Source: Novosphingobium umbonatum
GTDB taxonomy: Bacteria; Pseudomonadota; Alphaproteobacteria; Sphingomonadales; Sphingomonadaceae
DNA length: 64,000 nucleotides
Assembly: GCF_004005905.1 (NCBI RefSeq)
Contig: NZ_SACO01000004.1
Coordinates: 62,001 to 126,000, forward strand
Reading direction: 5' to 3'
The translations under genes and the position numbers were made by a program. Shown here piece by piece: positions 26,336-35,669 of the stretch. How positions within the stretch are numbered: the stretch's first letter is position 1; the number at the start of each line of letters is the position of its first letter. The notes beneath the pieces were generated by a model that made no database searches, had not been told where the DNA came from, and was given only the letters and a program-made list of their open reading frames with translations.

Positions 26336-27007
26336 GTGCTGTCAGTCGCCGCCGCCAAACGGGAGCAAACGCCGCGTCAGATCGAAAGGCGACAGCGCAT
26401 TCTGGCCAGCGCGCGGGATCTGGTGTCGCAACATGGCTGTGATGCGGTGAGTATGCGCGCCATTGCCGCCGCCAGCGGCGTGACCGAAAAAACCCTGTTC
26501 AACATTTTCGGCAACAAGGACGGGCTGTTGGCCGCCGCGGCCTATGAACGCAGCGCCAGCGTCTTTGTTCTGGCCAGCGATCTGGTGCCAGTGCCGGGTT
26601 GGGAATGGTTGATCGCCCTGTGTGATGCGGTGGCCAATGTCACGCTGGAGGCGCCGGAAATGGCGCGTGCCTTGGCCGGAGCGGTGATTGACCATCTGGA
26701 AATGACCGGCTTGGCCCAATTGTATGACCGGCATGTTGGTCAAGCGATGCGGGCCATGGTGGAACAGGGCGTGCTGGCCGAAGCCGCGCCACTCGCCTTG
26801 CTGTCGCATCTGGTGCAATTGGCGATGGTGTCGGGTGTTGGTTTCTGGGCCAAGGGCGATTTGTGGGATGAGGAATTGCGCCCCTTTCTGCATCTGCGGC
26901 TTGCGGAAACTTTGCTGTCCCACGCCAAAAGCGGGCTTCCGGCAATGCAACAGACTGTTTTTGCTGCGCAGCAAAGTCTGGCGCAAAGGTTCCCGCCCCG
27001 CCTCTGA
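26336..27007 (+). CDS. TetR/AcrR-family regulator, divergent copy
   Basis: 223 aa from a GTG start preceded by AGAGGG. Helix-turn-helix with Q-I-E-R-R-Q-R-I-L, S-M-R-A-I-A-A-A-S-G-V-T-E-K-T-L-F-N-I-F-G-N-K-D. It is not closely similar to the TetR at 25516. It lies upstream of the TonB receptor gene, and the spacer between them holds a good promoter. Likely ligands are substrates or intermediates of the Rieske cluster (inference). Confidence 0.87.
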   Translation: MLSVAAAKREQTPRQIERRQRILASARDLVSQHGCDAVSMRAIAAASGVTEKTLFNIFGNKDGLLAAAAYERSASVFVLASDLVPVPGWEWLIALCDAVANVTLEAPEMARALAGAVIDHLEMTGLAQLYDRHVGQAMRAMVEQGVLAEAAPLALLSHLVQLAMVSGVGFWAKGDLWDEELRPFLHLRLAETLLSHAKSGLPAMQQTVFAAQQSLAQRFPPRL

Positions 27008-27040
27008 CCTCACACTTTTTATAGCGCGCTGTAATTATCT

Positions 27041-27069
27041 TTGACAGCACCCGACTCATCCTCTCTATT
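27041..27069 (+). promoter_or_regulatory. Candidate sigma-70 promoter for the TonB receptor operon
   Basis: TTGACA (27041-27046), 17-nt spacer, TCTATT (27064-27069). It is about 125 nt upstream of the receptor start and 34 nt after the TetR stop. The -35 box is perfect and the spacing ideal; the -10 box is weaker. An 8-bp palindrome AGCGCGCT (27023-27030) lies just upstream. Confidence 0.4.
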
Positions 27070-27193
27070 GCGCCCATAAAGCACAAATTCTGGAGAGGAT
27101 TGCTGACGCGCTGATGTGCAAGCCAATAGGGCTTGCCATGCCGAAGCCATGCAACCCTTGCACATATAAAAACACAAAGAGGGGAGTGCATTT

Positions 27194-29590
27194 ATGCAAA
27201 TATCAAAAACACGCTATATTTCTATCTTGTTGGCCGGTGTGGCCGCTTTTCCCACTATGGCCTATGCCGATGATCAAAACCCGCAGGGCGGTTTGAGCGA
27301 TATTGTCGTTACTGCGCGTCGCAAAGTTGAAAACCTGCAGGATGTGCCGGTTGCGGTGACGGCCATTTCCGCCGCGCAGATCCAGCGTTATGACATGACA
27401 AGTCTGGAAAAAATCTCGACCCAGACGCCGCAATTCACCATCGGCCGCGCCTCCAATGGTTCGGGCGCGCAATTGACCCTGCGCGGCATTGGCTCCTCGG
27501 CCAGTTCGATCGGGATCGAGCAATCGGTCGCGGTGATCCTTGACGGCGTCTATTATGGTCAGGGCCGTGTGATCAACGAAGGCTTCCTTGATCTGCAAAG
27601 CGTGGAAATGCTCAAAGGCCCGCAGGCGCTGTTCTTTGGCAAGAATGCCACGGCGGGCGTGATTTCGCTCAAAAGCGCCGAGCCGACCAAACGCGCCGAA
27701 TTCATGGCGCGGGTCGGCTATGAAATGGCGGGCCGCGAAGTGGTGGGCGAAGCGGTGGCTTCGGGGCCTTTGTCCGATACTCTGGGCATTCGCGTGGCCT
27801 TGCGCGGTTCACGCATGTTTGGCGGCTATTTTGACAATGCGGGTCTGGCCAAAACCTATTCGACCTATGACGTGGCCACCGGCGTCACCACCAGCCATTA
27901 TGCCCCGCCCCTGACCACCGACAATCCGGGCGCGCGTGCCCTGCTGGGACGGGTGACGTTGCAATATAAGCCGACCAACCGCCTGACAGTGACGCTGCGC
28001 GCCAATTCGTCGATGGATGATAATGACAATAACAGCTGGAACTATGTGCCCTATGCCTGCGCCAATCCCAATGGCACTTTCGGCATCAATCCGGCCATCC
28101 GCTGCTCGAAAAGCTTTACCATCTATCAAAACGCCTTTCCTGCCGATCTGGCGGGCACCAATCCCTATTCGCGTCGCGATGGCGGGCTTTACAACAAATA
28201 CCGTAGCTGGGCGGTGACGGGGCAGGCCGATTACAGCCTTGACCATGTGAACCTGACTTTGGTCAGCAATTACAACAAGAATGTGAACCAATGGGCCTGT
28301 GACTGCACGATTGTCTCGGCGCCCGATCCCTTGTCGGCGCCTTCGACCGAACATTCGGTGTTCAGCGCCTTTTCAACCGAATTCCGCGCCCAGACCCGTT
28401 TTGACGCTCCGGTCAATCTGATGGCGGGCGTTTTGTATCAAAGCACCAAGCGTAACCACACGCAGACAGGCTCTTTTGGCGGCGTGTCCGACAGCAGCGC
28501 GCCTGCGGCCATGCGCTATCTGGGCTATTTCAAACGTTCGGAAACCAGCGGGGAAACGATCACCAGCTATGCGCAGGCCGAATGGAAGATCCTGTCCACG
28601 CTGACGGCTGCGGCGGGTGCGCGTTACACGCATGAAACCAAGGACAGCTATCTCAAGCAGCCCTATGTCAATGCCGCGCTGCAATTCCTGTTCCCGCAAA
28701 ACCAGGCGGTGACGGCCAACCAGTCTTGGGACAATTGGTCGCCCGAGGCCACTTTGACGTGGAAGCCTACCCGTGATCTGACGCTCTATGGCGCCTATAA
28801 AACGGCCTATAAATCGGGCGGCTTTTCCAATTCCGGCTTTGTCAGCGCCAGCACCTTGCCCAGCGATGTGGCCTTTAACCCCGAAACGGCTGCCGGTTTT
28901 GAACTGGGTTTCAAAAGCACACTGCTGGGCCGTCAATTGCGTTTGAATTTGGCGGTCTATTCCTATCTCTACAAGGATTTGCAGGTAGACTTCTTCAACG
29001 CCAGCACCTTTGCCTTTATCACCACCAATGCCGGTGGGGCCCGCACACGCGGGATAGAGTTTGAATATGAATATGCACCACGCGCGGTAGAGGGGCTGAA
29101 CCTGCATGGCTCGGTCAATTACAATCGGGCGCGTTACACCAATTATATCGCCCCCTGTTATGGCGGGCAGACGCTGGCCACCGGTTGCGGGGTCGGTGGT
29201 CTCAGCTTCCATGGCGCCGATGCGCAAAACCTGTCGGGCACGCCAACCGCGGTGGCACCCGAATGGGCGGGGTCTCTGGGCGTCAGCTATGAGGCTGCAG
29301 TGTCGGACAAATGGCGGGCGGGCCTGTCGGTCGATAGCCGTTATTCGGGGCACTATCTGGCCTCGGCCTTTGGCAAGCCTAATTCACGGCAGGACGCCTA
29401 TCTGTCGGTGGATGCTTCGGTGCGGCTGAAAACCTCGGACAACCGCTATGAACTGGCGCTGATTGGCAAGAATATCACCAACCGCTTCATTGTCGGCGGG
29501 GCGATTGATGCGCCCAATAGCGCCGCCGATACGCTGGGCTTTGTCAACATGCCGCGCACGGTCCAGTTGCAGGGTACGGTGCGCTTCTGA
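27194..29590 (+). CDS. TonB-dependent outer-membrane receptor, Rieske cluster
   Basis: 798 aa. Signal peptide ending A-Y-A-D, TonB box D-I-V-V-T-A-R-R, plug with L-R-G-I-G-S and G-P-Q-A-L-F-F-G-K-N-A-T-A-G-V-I, and a barrel ending P-R-T-V-Q-L-Q-G-T-V-R-F. The plug and A-R-R-K-x-E-N-L-Q-D-V-P-V-A-V-T-A motif are typical of the sphingomonad receptors for aromatic and steroid-like compounds. GGGAG precedes the ATG. It heads an operon with two NTF2 proteins and an SDR, and likely takes up the substrate of the cluster. Confidence 0.93.
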   Translation: MQISKTRYISILLAGVAAFPTMAYADDQNPQGGLSDIVVTARRKVENLQDVPVAVTAISAAQIQRYDMTSLEKISTQTPQFTIGRASNGSGAQLTLRGIGSSASSIGIEQSVAVILDGVYYGQGRVINEGFLDLQSVEMLKGPQALFFGKNATAGVISLKSAEPTKRAEFMARVGYEMAGREVVGEAVASGPLSDTLGIRVALRGSRMFGGYFDNAGLAKTYSTYDVATGVTTSHYAPPLTTDNPGARALLGRVTLQYKPTNRLTVTLRANSSMDDNDNNSWNYVPYACANPNGTFGINPAIRCSKSFTIYQNAFPADLAGTNPYSRRDGGLYNKYRSWAVTGQADYSLDHVNLTLVSNYNKNVNQWACDCTIVSAPDPLSAPSTEHSVFSAFSTEFRAQTRFDAPVNLMAGVLYQSTKRNHTQTGSFGGVSDSSAPAAMRYLGYFKRSETSGETITSYAQAEWKILSTLTAAAGARYTHETKDSYLKQPYVNAALQFLFPQNQAVTANQSWDNWSPEATLTWKPTRDLTLYGAYKTAYKSGGFSNSGFVSASTLPSDVAFNPETAAGFELGFKSTLLGRQLRLNLAVYSYLYKDLQVDFFNASTFAFITTNAGGARTRGIEFEYEYAPRAVEGLNLHGSVNYNRARYTNYIAPCYGGQTLATGCGVGGLSFHGADAQNLSGTPTAVAPEWAGSLGVSYEAAVSDKWRAGLSVDSRYSGHYLASAFGKPNSRQDAYLSVDASVRLKTSDNRYELALIGKNITNRFIVGGAIDAPNSAADTLGFVNMPRTVQLQGTVRF

Positions 29591-29654
29591 TCGAACTATC
29601 GGGCATCGCGGTCTCCCCGCCGCGATGCCATTTTTGACGAAGGAGCGAGGCAGG

Positions 29655-30167
29655 ATGGACAAGATTGCAGCCCTTATCGCCAAGGACGAGATCCGCGCCT
29701 TGTCGGGTGCCTATATGCGCGGGCTGGACCGGCGGGATGCGGATTTGATGGCAGGCGTGTTCTGGCCTGATTCCACCACCGATTATGGATTTTTCCAAGG
29801 CAGCGGCCCCGAATTCGTCACCTTTGCCCAAGCGATGTTGACCCAGCATCTGGGCAATCTGCATCTGCTGGGCCAGATCAACATCGATCTGGACGGCGCG
29901 CAGGCCTATGGCGAGGTTTACTATTTCGCATGGCACCGGATCATGGATGGTGAAGCGCCCACGGATCTGATCATCGCGGGCCGCTATGCCGACCGTTATG
30001 AACAGCGCGATGGCGTCTGGAAAATCGCCCATCGCAGCGAGCTGATCGATTGGGTGCGCAGCGATCCGGCCAGCGATCATTATCTGGGCCGCATTACGGG
30101 CGCCTTGCTGGGCGGCCATGGTGAAGCCGATCGCACCAGCCAGCGCGCTTGGTTGGCCAAAGCTTGA
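29655..30167 (+). CDS. SnoaL/LinA-like NTF2-fold protein, receptor-linked
   Basis: 170 aa; start at 29655 preceded by GAGG and AGGAG. Asp in L-D-R-R-D and His in L-H-L-L-G-Q-I-N-I-D-L match the LinA/scytalone dehydratase catalytic pair. It is clearly paralogous to the 22273-22797 protein (Y-M-R-G-x-D-R, Y-F-A-W-H-R, I-A-G-R-Y, S-E-L-I-D-W). It lies 64 nt after the TonB receptor and 15 nt before the SDR gene. Predicted cytosolic dehydratase or isomerase of the same pathway. Confidence 0.83.
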   Translation: MDKIAALIAKDEIRALSGAYMRGLDRRDADLMAGVFWPDSTTDYGFFQGSGPEFVTFAQAMLTQHLGNLHLLGQINIDLDGAQAYGEVYYFAWHRIMDGEAPTDLIIAGRYADRYEQRDGVWKIAHRSELIDWVRSDPASDHYLGRITGALLGGHGEADRTSQRAWLAKA

Positions 30168-30182
30168 AAGAGAAGAGAGACA

Positions 30183-30944
30183 ATGTCTGACAGAAAAATT
30201 GCCTTGGTGACCGGCGCTGCCTCTGCGGCAGGTCTGGGTTTTGCAACAGCGCGCCGTTTGGCCAAGTCGGGCGCGCAGGTCTGGTTGACCGATTTGGATG
30301 GCGGGGCGGTTGACGCACGTGCGGCTGAATTGCGGGCCGATGGTCTGTCGGCGCAGGCTATGGCCCATGACGTGACCAGCAAGGAAGGCTGGCAGGCGGT
30401 GCTACAAGCCATCGGGCCAAGGCTGGACGTGCTGGTCAACAATGCCGGCATTGCGGTCTTGCACAGTTTGGAGAGTTTGGAGCCGGAGGACTGGCACCTC
30501 CAGATCAATGTGAACCTGTCCAGCATCTATCTGGGGTGCCGTGCGGCCCTGCCCGCTTTGCGCGTTGCGGCCCAAGCCAGCCCCAAGGGTGCATCGGTGG
30601 TGAACCTGTCCTCAGTCGCCGGTCTGGTGGGGATCGGCGGGGCCAGCGCCTATGCCGCCAGCAAGGGCGGCGTGCGGCTTTTCAGCAAATCCTTGGCCAT
30701 GGAATGGGCGGGGGAGAAGATCAGGGTCAATTCCGTGCACCCCGGCGTGATCTGGACCGACATGCAGCAAGTGGCCATTCGCGACAATCCGGCGCAATAT
30801 GATGCGATCAATGCTTCCATCCCGATGGGGCGGATGGGCGAACCCGATGACATTGCCGAAATGGTCGCCTTTCTGGCCAGCGATGCGGCGGGCTATATCA
30901 CGGGCGGCGAATTTGTCGTCGATGGCGGTTTGACCGCACAATAA
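30183..30944 (+). CDS. Short-chain dehydrogenase/reductase
   Basis: 253 aa, classical SDR. Cofactor motif T-G-A-A-S-A-A-G-L-G (Gly-rich; normally T-G-x-x-x-G-x-G), N-N-A-G, catalytic Ser in N-L-S-S-V, and Y-A-A-S-K. The Asp after strand 2 (L-T-D-L-D) suggests NAD preference. It oxidises an alcohol or reduces a ketone, plausibly following the Rieske or dehydratase steps. It lies in the operon between two NTF2 genes. Confidence 0.93.
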   Translation: MSDRKIALVTGAASAAGLGFATARRLAKSGAQVWLTDLDGGAVDARAAELRADGLSAQAMAHDVTSKEGWQAVLQAIGPRLDVLVNNAGIAVLHSLESLEPEDWHLQINVNLSSIYLGCRAALPALRVAAQASPKGASVVNLSSVAGLVGIGGASAYAASKGGVRLFSKSLAMEWAGEKIRVNSVHPGVIWTDMQQVAIRDNPAQYDAINASIPMGRMGEPDDIAEMVAFLASDAAGYITGGEFVVDGGLTAQ

Positions 30945-30970
30945 TCATATCAGGATGGGGGAGAGGCTGG

Positions 30971-31408
30971 ATGAATTATGCAGGGCCATTGGCCGACAGG
31001 ATTGCCATTCGCGAATTGATCGAAACCTATGCCCATGGCGTGATGACCCGTGACGCCGCCATCTGGGCCGCGACATGGGCCGAGGATGCCTATTGGGCCT
31101 TGCCCGAATTCCCCGATCTGGGCGGATTTTCCGGCAAGGCGGCGATTGTGGCGGGCTGGACGGAATCGATGAAAGTCTATGGATTGGACAATTGTTCCAA
31201 GCCGATGATCTATGTCGCCACTCCGGGCAGGATTGTGGTGCAGGGGGACAGCGCCGAGGCCGTGGTCTATACCAGCGAAATCTTTGACGATCCGGCCAGT
31301 GGCAAGCGCCTGCGGGTAAGGGGCCGTTACGATGACCTGCTGACGCGTCAGGGCGAAGGCTGGTTGTTCAAACAGCGGACCTATCGCACCATGCTGGTGG
31401 ATGGATAG
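30971..31408 (+). CDS. SnoaL-like NTF2-fold protein lacking the catalytic His
   Basis: 145 aa, single SnoaL_4 domain with N-terminal I-R-E-L-I-E-T-Y-A-H-G-V and C-terminal R-V-R-G-R-Y-D-D-L-L. The Asp of T-R-D is present, but the position of the LinA-type His is taken by S-K-P-M-I-Y, so chemistry, if any, differs from its neighbours. It is the last gene of the receptor operon and is followed by a strong terminator. Confidence 0.78.
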   Translation: MNYAGPLADRIAIRELIETYAHGVMTRDAAIWAATWAEDAYWALPEFPDLGGFSGKAAIVAGWTESMKVYGLDNCSKPMIYVATPGRIVVQGDSAEAVVYTSEIFDDPASGKRLRVRGRYDDLLTRQGEGWLFKQRTYRTMLVDG

Positions 31409-31471
31409 CTGATGGTGGCTGCCTGATCCGGCACACTCCCCCTCCCAGGAGAAACGGAAAAGGCAGCCAAC

Positions 31472-31504
31472 CCACCCGTCATGCCATTGGTGAAGGGTGG
31501 CATG
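31472..31504 (+). other. Two mutually exclusive hairpins before the terminator
   Basis: CCACCC (31472-31477) can pair with GGGTGG (31495-31500), while CATGCCA (31480-31486) can pair perfectly with TGGCATG (31498-31504). The two pairings share bases and exclude each other. They may simply stabilise the transcript 3' end. Confidence 0.35.
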
Positions 31505-31516
31505 GCGATAACAGAA

Positions 31517-31549
31517 GGGGCAATCTCCGCATGGCGATTGCCCCTTTTT
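31517..31549 (+). terminator. Rho-independent terminator of the receptor-SDR operon
   Basis: GGGGCAAT (31517-31524) and ATTGCCCC (31537-31544) form an 8-bp stem with a 12-nt loop, followed directly by TTTTT (31545-31549). It lies between two convergent genes; the U-tract is on the plus-strand transcript. Confidence 0.88.
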
Positions 31550-31553
31550 GTCG

Positions 31554-32699
31554 TCAGGCCCGCAGACGGCGATGCCATCCGATCATGGCGGTGATGGCAA
31601 ACATCAGTGCGAAGCCGCCCATCGCCACCCAACGCGCCCCGCTATATTGCTCACCCGAAACCACGCTGGCCGCCGCCATGGGGCCAATCGCCATGCCCAA
31701 CAATTGCGCCGGACTGACCAGCATGGCCGCACGCCCCGAAGGGTCGGCCTTGAGCAGCAGGGTGATGTGAAAGGGCGGGGCATAGGTCCATGCAAAGGCG
31801 AACAGGAATAGCGCGGCGGTCCATGCGGTGCTGTCGCTTTGGCTGGCGGTGATCAGCAGGGCTGCGATGCTGGCAGCGCTGGTGGCAAGGATCGCCGGAA
31901 CGGGGCCAAGGCGCGATGCGGTCAGGCAAGCGGCAAGGCCCGCGACAATCAGCCCCGAACTGGCCAGACTGACCATGTGGTTGCCTTGTCCGGCGGTGAA
32001 TCCGGCATGGGTGGCCAAGGGGACGGCATAGACCCAGAACGCCATGATGGCCGCAATTTGGGCGCCTACGCCCAGCAGCGCAAGCCAGCCCCATAAGGGT
32101 GGCATAGCCATGCGGGACGCCCCCTGTTCCATACTGGCAAAAGCTTTGGGCGCGAAAGGCGCCGCGCCGAACAGCAGTAGAATATTGAGCCCCAACAGCA
32201 CCAGATAGCCCGCATTCGCGCCATATTGCGGCAGGACCTTGTCGGCCAATGTGGTCGAGAGTGCAAAGGCGGCCACGGATTGTCCGGTGATGTAAAAGGC
32301 GAAAATCTGCGCTGGATGCCGCGCGCGTGTCATCAGCCCCACCAGCAACCATAGCAAGATGCCATTGGCGGCGCCGTTCAACCCTCTGGCGCAGACAATC
32401 GCGTCGCCTTGCGCCAACAGGGTGAAGGCACAGGCGGCAAAGGTGGTCAACAGAGCGAGCAGAATGTCGCGGCGCACATGATCGGGGCGCAGAAAGAATG
32501 TCGCCAACAGCGATGTTACCGCCATGCCCAGACTTTCCAGCGTCGCCGCATGGCCCAACGTGGCCGCATCCAGCCTGCCTTCTTTCAGCAATGCGCCCAG
32601 CAGCAAAGGTTGCAGGGCAGGCACCACCCCTGCACCGGCGGCAATCGCGACCACGGCATAGGTGGCCGCTGGCTTTATGCCGGAGTTGTTGTCTGCCAT
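31554..32699 (-). CDS. MFS transporter
   Basis: 381 aa with 12 predicted transmembrane helices. Substrate class is not evident; the loop between helices 2 and 3 (L-R-P-D-H-V-R-R-D) is a weak form of motif A. It is convergent with the receptor-SDR operon and divergent from another MFS gene (248-nt spacer). It may import or export a compound of the Rieske cluster, but it could equally be independent. Confidence 0.85.
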   Translation of the reverse strand: MADNNSGIKPAATYAVVAIAAGAGVVPALQPLLLGALLKEGRLDAATLGHAATLESLGMAVTSLLATFFLRPDHVRRDILLALLTTFAACAFTLLAQGDAIVCARGLNGAANGILLWLLVGLMTRARHPAQIFAFYITGQSVAAFALSTTLADKVLPQYGANAGYLVLLGLNILLLFGAAPFAPKAFASMEQGASRMAMPPLWGWLALLGVGAQIAAIMAFWVYAVPLATHAGFTAGQGNHMVSLASSGLIVAGLAACLTASRLGPVPAILATSAASIAALLITASQSDSTAWTAALFLFAFAWTYAPPFHITLLLKADPSGRAAMLVSPAQLLGMAIGPMAAASVVSGEQYSGARWVAMGGFALMFAITAMIGWHRRLRA

Positions 32700-32947
32700 G
32701 CTTGATGTCCTCTCCTACCTCTTTTTGTTATGGCCATAAAATGGCGGAGGCTTGGGTCTATCACTAGGTGTTGGGGCTAATGCGGCACCTGCCACAAAGG
32801 CCAGCCTGCGCGATGATGGGCGAGCCTATGGTGAATTCGTCTCAACGCTTCATGAAAGAAGTTCTGTCTCATCCGGATCGGGATCGCATGATAAGGGGGC
32901 CGTGCGTTCAACGATGCATGCGGAACTGGCTTAAAGGGGAAATTGGC

Positions 32948-34138
32948 GTGAGTGGATTGGTCGCCACGGGCGTGATGGAGCAGGCAGAGCCACAACCTGC
33001 GGCCTGGAGCGCGGTCCTTGCTTTGACCCTATGCGTATCGACGTTGATCGCATCGGAATTCATGCCGGTCAGCTTGTTGACCCCCATCGCTCAGGACCTG
33101 CATCTGAGCGAGGGCACCGCCGGTCAAGCCATCGCCATTTCCGGCCTGTTCGCGGTGTTGACCAGCCTGTTCATCGCGCGGTTGAGCGCGGGAGTGGACC
33201 GGCGCCATCTGCTGATGGGGCTGACCGCTTTGATGGGCCTGTCGGGTGTGGTGGTGGCCTTTGCGCCTGATTTTCTGGTGCTGATGCTGGGGCGGGCGAT
33301 GATCGGCGTGGTGATCGGAGGTTTCTGGTCCATGTCGGCGGCGACGGTGATGCGTCTGGTGCCGCCTGCCGATGTCCCGCGCGCGCTGGCTTTGCTCAAT
33401 GGTGGCAATGCATTGGCGACGACGATCGCCGCGCCTCTGGGTAGTTTTTTGGGGCAATATATCGGTTGGCGCGGGGCCTTTTTCGTGGTGGTGCCAATGG
33501 CGGGGCTCACCTTCGCGTGGAAATATTTCAGTCTTCCCAGCCTGCCTGCCCCCGCTGATGGGCCTCAGGTCAGCACATTTGGCGTGCTGCGTAAACCCAA
33601 GGTTCCTTTGGGCATGGCGGCGGCGGCTTTGCTGTTCATGGGGCAATTCACGGCCTTTACCTATTTCCGGCCCTTTCTGGAACAAGTGACGGGCGTCAAT
33701 GTCGAGCTGCTTTCCTTGATCCTGTTGGGCATGGGAGCGGCCGGATTGGTGGGCAATGCTGTGATCGGGCGGTTGGTGGCGCGGTCGTTGCGATGCACCT
33801 TACTGCTGCTACCCTTGGCCATGGTGTTGATCGCTCTGGGACTGACGCAGTGGGGGCATATCCCATGGGTGACAGGCCTGCTTCTGGCGCTGTGGGGCTG
33901 TATCGGGACGGCGGTGCCGGTGGCATGGTGGGCGTGGTTGGCGCGCACGCTGCCTGATGATGCCGAGGCTGGCGGTGGTTTGATGGTGGCGGTGATCCAG
34001 ATGGCCATCACTCTGGGCGCGGCATGGGGAGGCTGGCTGTTTGATCGTCTGGGCTATGCCTTCACCTTTTATGGCGCGGCAGGTCTGTTGCTGGCATCGG
34101 GTGTGATCGGTCTGATCTGCGTTCCCAAGGAGGCGTGA
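32948..34138 (+). CDS. MFS efflux transporter, NepI-like
   Basis: 396 aa from the GTG at 32948 (AGGGGA upstream). I preferred this because upstream in-frame codons give an unlikely basic, Cys-containing leader. It is strikingly like E. coli NepI, the purine-ribonucleoside exporter: E-F-M-P-V-S-L-L-T-P-I-A-Q-D-L, G-G-F-W-S-M-S-A-A-T-V-M-R-L-V-P-P and A-A-P-L-G-S-F-L-G-Q-Y-I-G-W-R are close matches. Proton-driven export of nucleosides or a related drug-like molecule is the best prediction. Confidence 0.88.
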   Translation: MSGLVATGVMEQAEPQPAAWSAVLALTLCVSTLIASEFMPVSLLTPIAQDLHLSEGTAGQAIAISGLFAVLTSLFIARLSAGVDRRHLLMGLTALMGLSGVVVAFAPDFLVLMLGRAMIGVVIGGFWSMSAATVMRLVPPADVPRALALLNGGNALATTIAAPLGSFLGQYIGWRGAFFVVVPMAGLTFAWKYFSLPSLPAPADGPQVSTFGVLRKPKVPLGMAAAALLFMGQFTAFTYFRPFLEQVTGVNVELLSLILLGMGAAGLVGNAVIGRLVARSLRCTLLLLPLAMVLIALGLTQWGHIPWVTGLLLALWGCIGTAVPVAWWAWLARTLPDDAEAGGGLMVAVIQMAITLGAAWGGWLFDRLGYAFTFYGAAGLLLASGVIGLICVPKEA

Positions 34139-34277
34139 GGCCCTTGGATGAAAATGGCGCGACCATGGGCATCAACCCCATGGCCTGCCGTTCATCTGAT
34201 CATATTCGGCATGGTTCCTGATCCATAGCGACTAGGCTAGTCTGGCCTTTGTTCCGCCATGGGGAGAGAACCCGAGC

Positions 34278-35447
34278 ATGAGCCCGCCGACCAGCAACCT
34301 GAGCCAGCCTTCGCGCCTATTATCTATTGATGCCCTGCGCGGGTTGGTGATGGTGTTCATGCTGGTGGACCATGTGCGGGAAACGTTCTTTCTGCATTTG
34401 CAGGTCAGCGATCCGGTCGATGCGCATAGTGTAGAACCCGGTCTGTTTTTCACCCGCCTGCTGTCCAGCTTTTGCGCTCCGGTTTTCGTGGCGCTCACCG
34501 GCCTTTCGGCATGGCTCTATGGCCAATCGCATAGCAAGGGCGAAGTGTCGGCCTTTCTGGTCAAAAGGGGGCTGTTCCTCTTGGCGCTCGAGCTTTCGGT
34601 GGTTGCCTATGCGTGGGTGACGCAGGCCAACAGCTTTCCGCCGTCGACCATTTGGTTGCAGGTGATGTGGGCGATTGGCGTGTCGATGCTGTGCCTTGCC
34701 CTGCTGATCCATGCGCCGCGGGGGCTGTTGCTACCGCTGGGGCTGGGGATTGTCGGGCTGCATAATCTGCTGGACCCTGTGCATCTGGTCGAGGGGCAGG
34801 CGGGTTTTGTACCTTTTGCCTTGCTGCACCAGCGTTCGGTGATCCATGTGACCGATTGGTTGACCATCAAGACCACCTATCCTGTTTTGCCATGGATCGG
34901 GGTGATCTTGCTGGGTTATGCGATAGGCCCTTGGTTCGCGCGGGGCAGCGATGGCGCGATCCGGCGGCATCGTCTGACCTTGCTGGGCGGCGCCTTGTTG
35001 ACCGGCTTCGTCCTGCTGCGCGGGATCAACCTCTATGGCGACAAGCCTTGGTTCTGGGCTGAAACGCCTTTGCGCACAGTCATGAGCTTTCTGGCCTTGA
35101 CCAAATATCCCCCCAGCCTGTTGTTCCTGATGCCGACATTGGGGGCCGGTTGTCTCTTGCTGGCTTGGTTCGAGAAGTTGGACCAGCACCGGTTGATGGT
35201 GGGGCTGGCGCAGATGGGCGGGGCGCCCTTGTTCTTTTACATTGTCCATCTCTATGCCTTGAAACTGCTCTATAATCTGGCCTTGGCCCTCTATGGTCCG
35301 GTAAAGGGGCGCTTCTTCGGCGTAGATTATCTGTCCACGGTCTGGCTTTGGGTGCTGGTCCTGTTGGTGGCGCTTTACGGGCCAACCCGTTGGTTTGCCG
35401 GTTTCAAGCAAAGGCGGCGGGATTTGGGTTTTCTCAAATACTTTTGA
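34278..35447 (+). CDS. DUF1624 / HGSNAT-like multispan membrane protein
   Basis: 389 aa, about 10 transmembrane helices. The N-terminal S-I-D-A-L-R-G-L-V-M-V-F-M-L-V-D-H is the hallmark of DUF1624 and heparan-alpha-glucosaminide N-acetyltransferase-like proteins, with the histidine (D-H) proposed to relay the acyl group through the membrane. It probably acylates a cell-envelope sugar. It stands alone, with no obvious operon partner. Confidence 0.86.
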   Translation: MSPPTSNLSQPSRLLSIDALRGLVMVFMLVDHVRETFFLHLQVSDPVDAHSVEPGLFFTRLLSSFCAPVFVALTGLSAWLYGQSHSKGEVSAFLVKRGLFLLALELSVVAYAWVTQANSFPPSTIWLQVMWAIGVSMLCLALLIHAPRGLLLPLGLGIVGLHNLLDPVHLVEGQAGFVPFALLHQRSVIHVTDWLTIKTTYPVLPWIGVILLGYAIGPWFARGSDGAIRRHRLTLLGGALLTGFVLLRGINLYGDKPWFWAETPLRTVMSFLALTKYPPSLLFLMPTLGAGCLLLAWFEKLDQHRLMVGLAQMGGAPLFFYIVHLYALKLLYNLALALYGPVKGRFFGVDYLSTVWLWVLVLLVALYGPTRWFAGFKQRRRDLGFLKYF

Positions 35448-35669
35448 TGGTGCTGCGGCGCTTCGGCACAAGTTCCCGTGCCGATGGCTAAATGCGAATA
35501 TCGCGCCGCGTCTGTGTTTCATTTCGGTGAATTATGCGTCTGGCCCCGCATAGGCTGATGGCTTGCAGACCTTTCGCAGGGGGGAGCAGCCACAAAACCA
35601 GTCTTGCGACTCATGATACAATATAACATAGCGCAGGGTCGGTTTGTGGAACAATGAAGGGGGCCAAAG

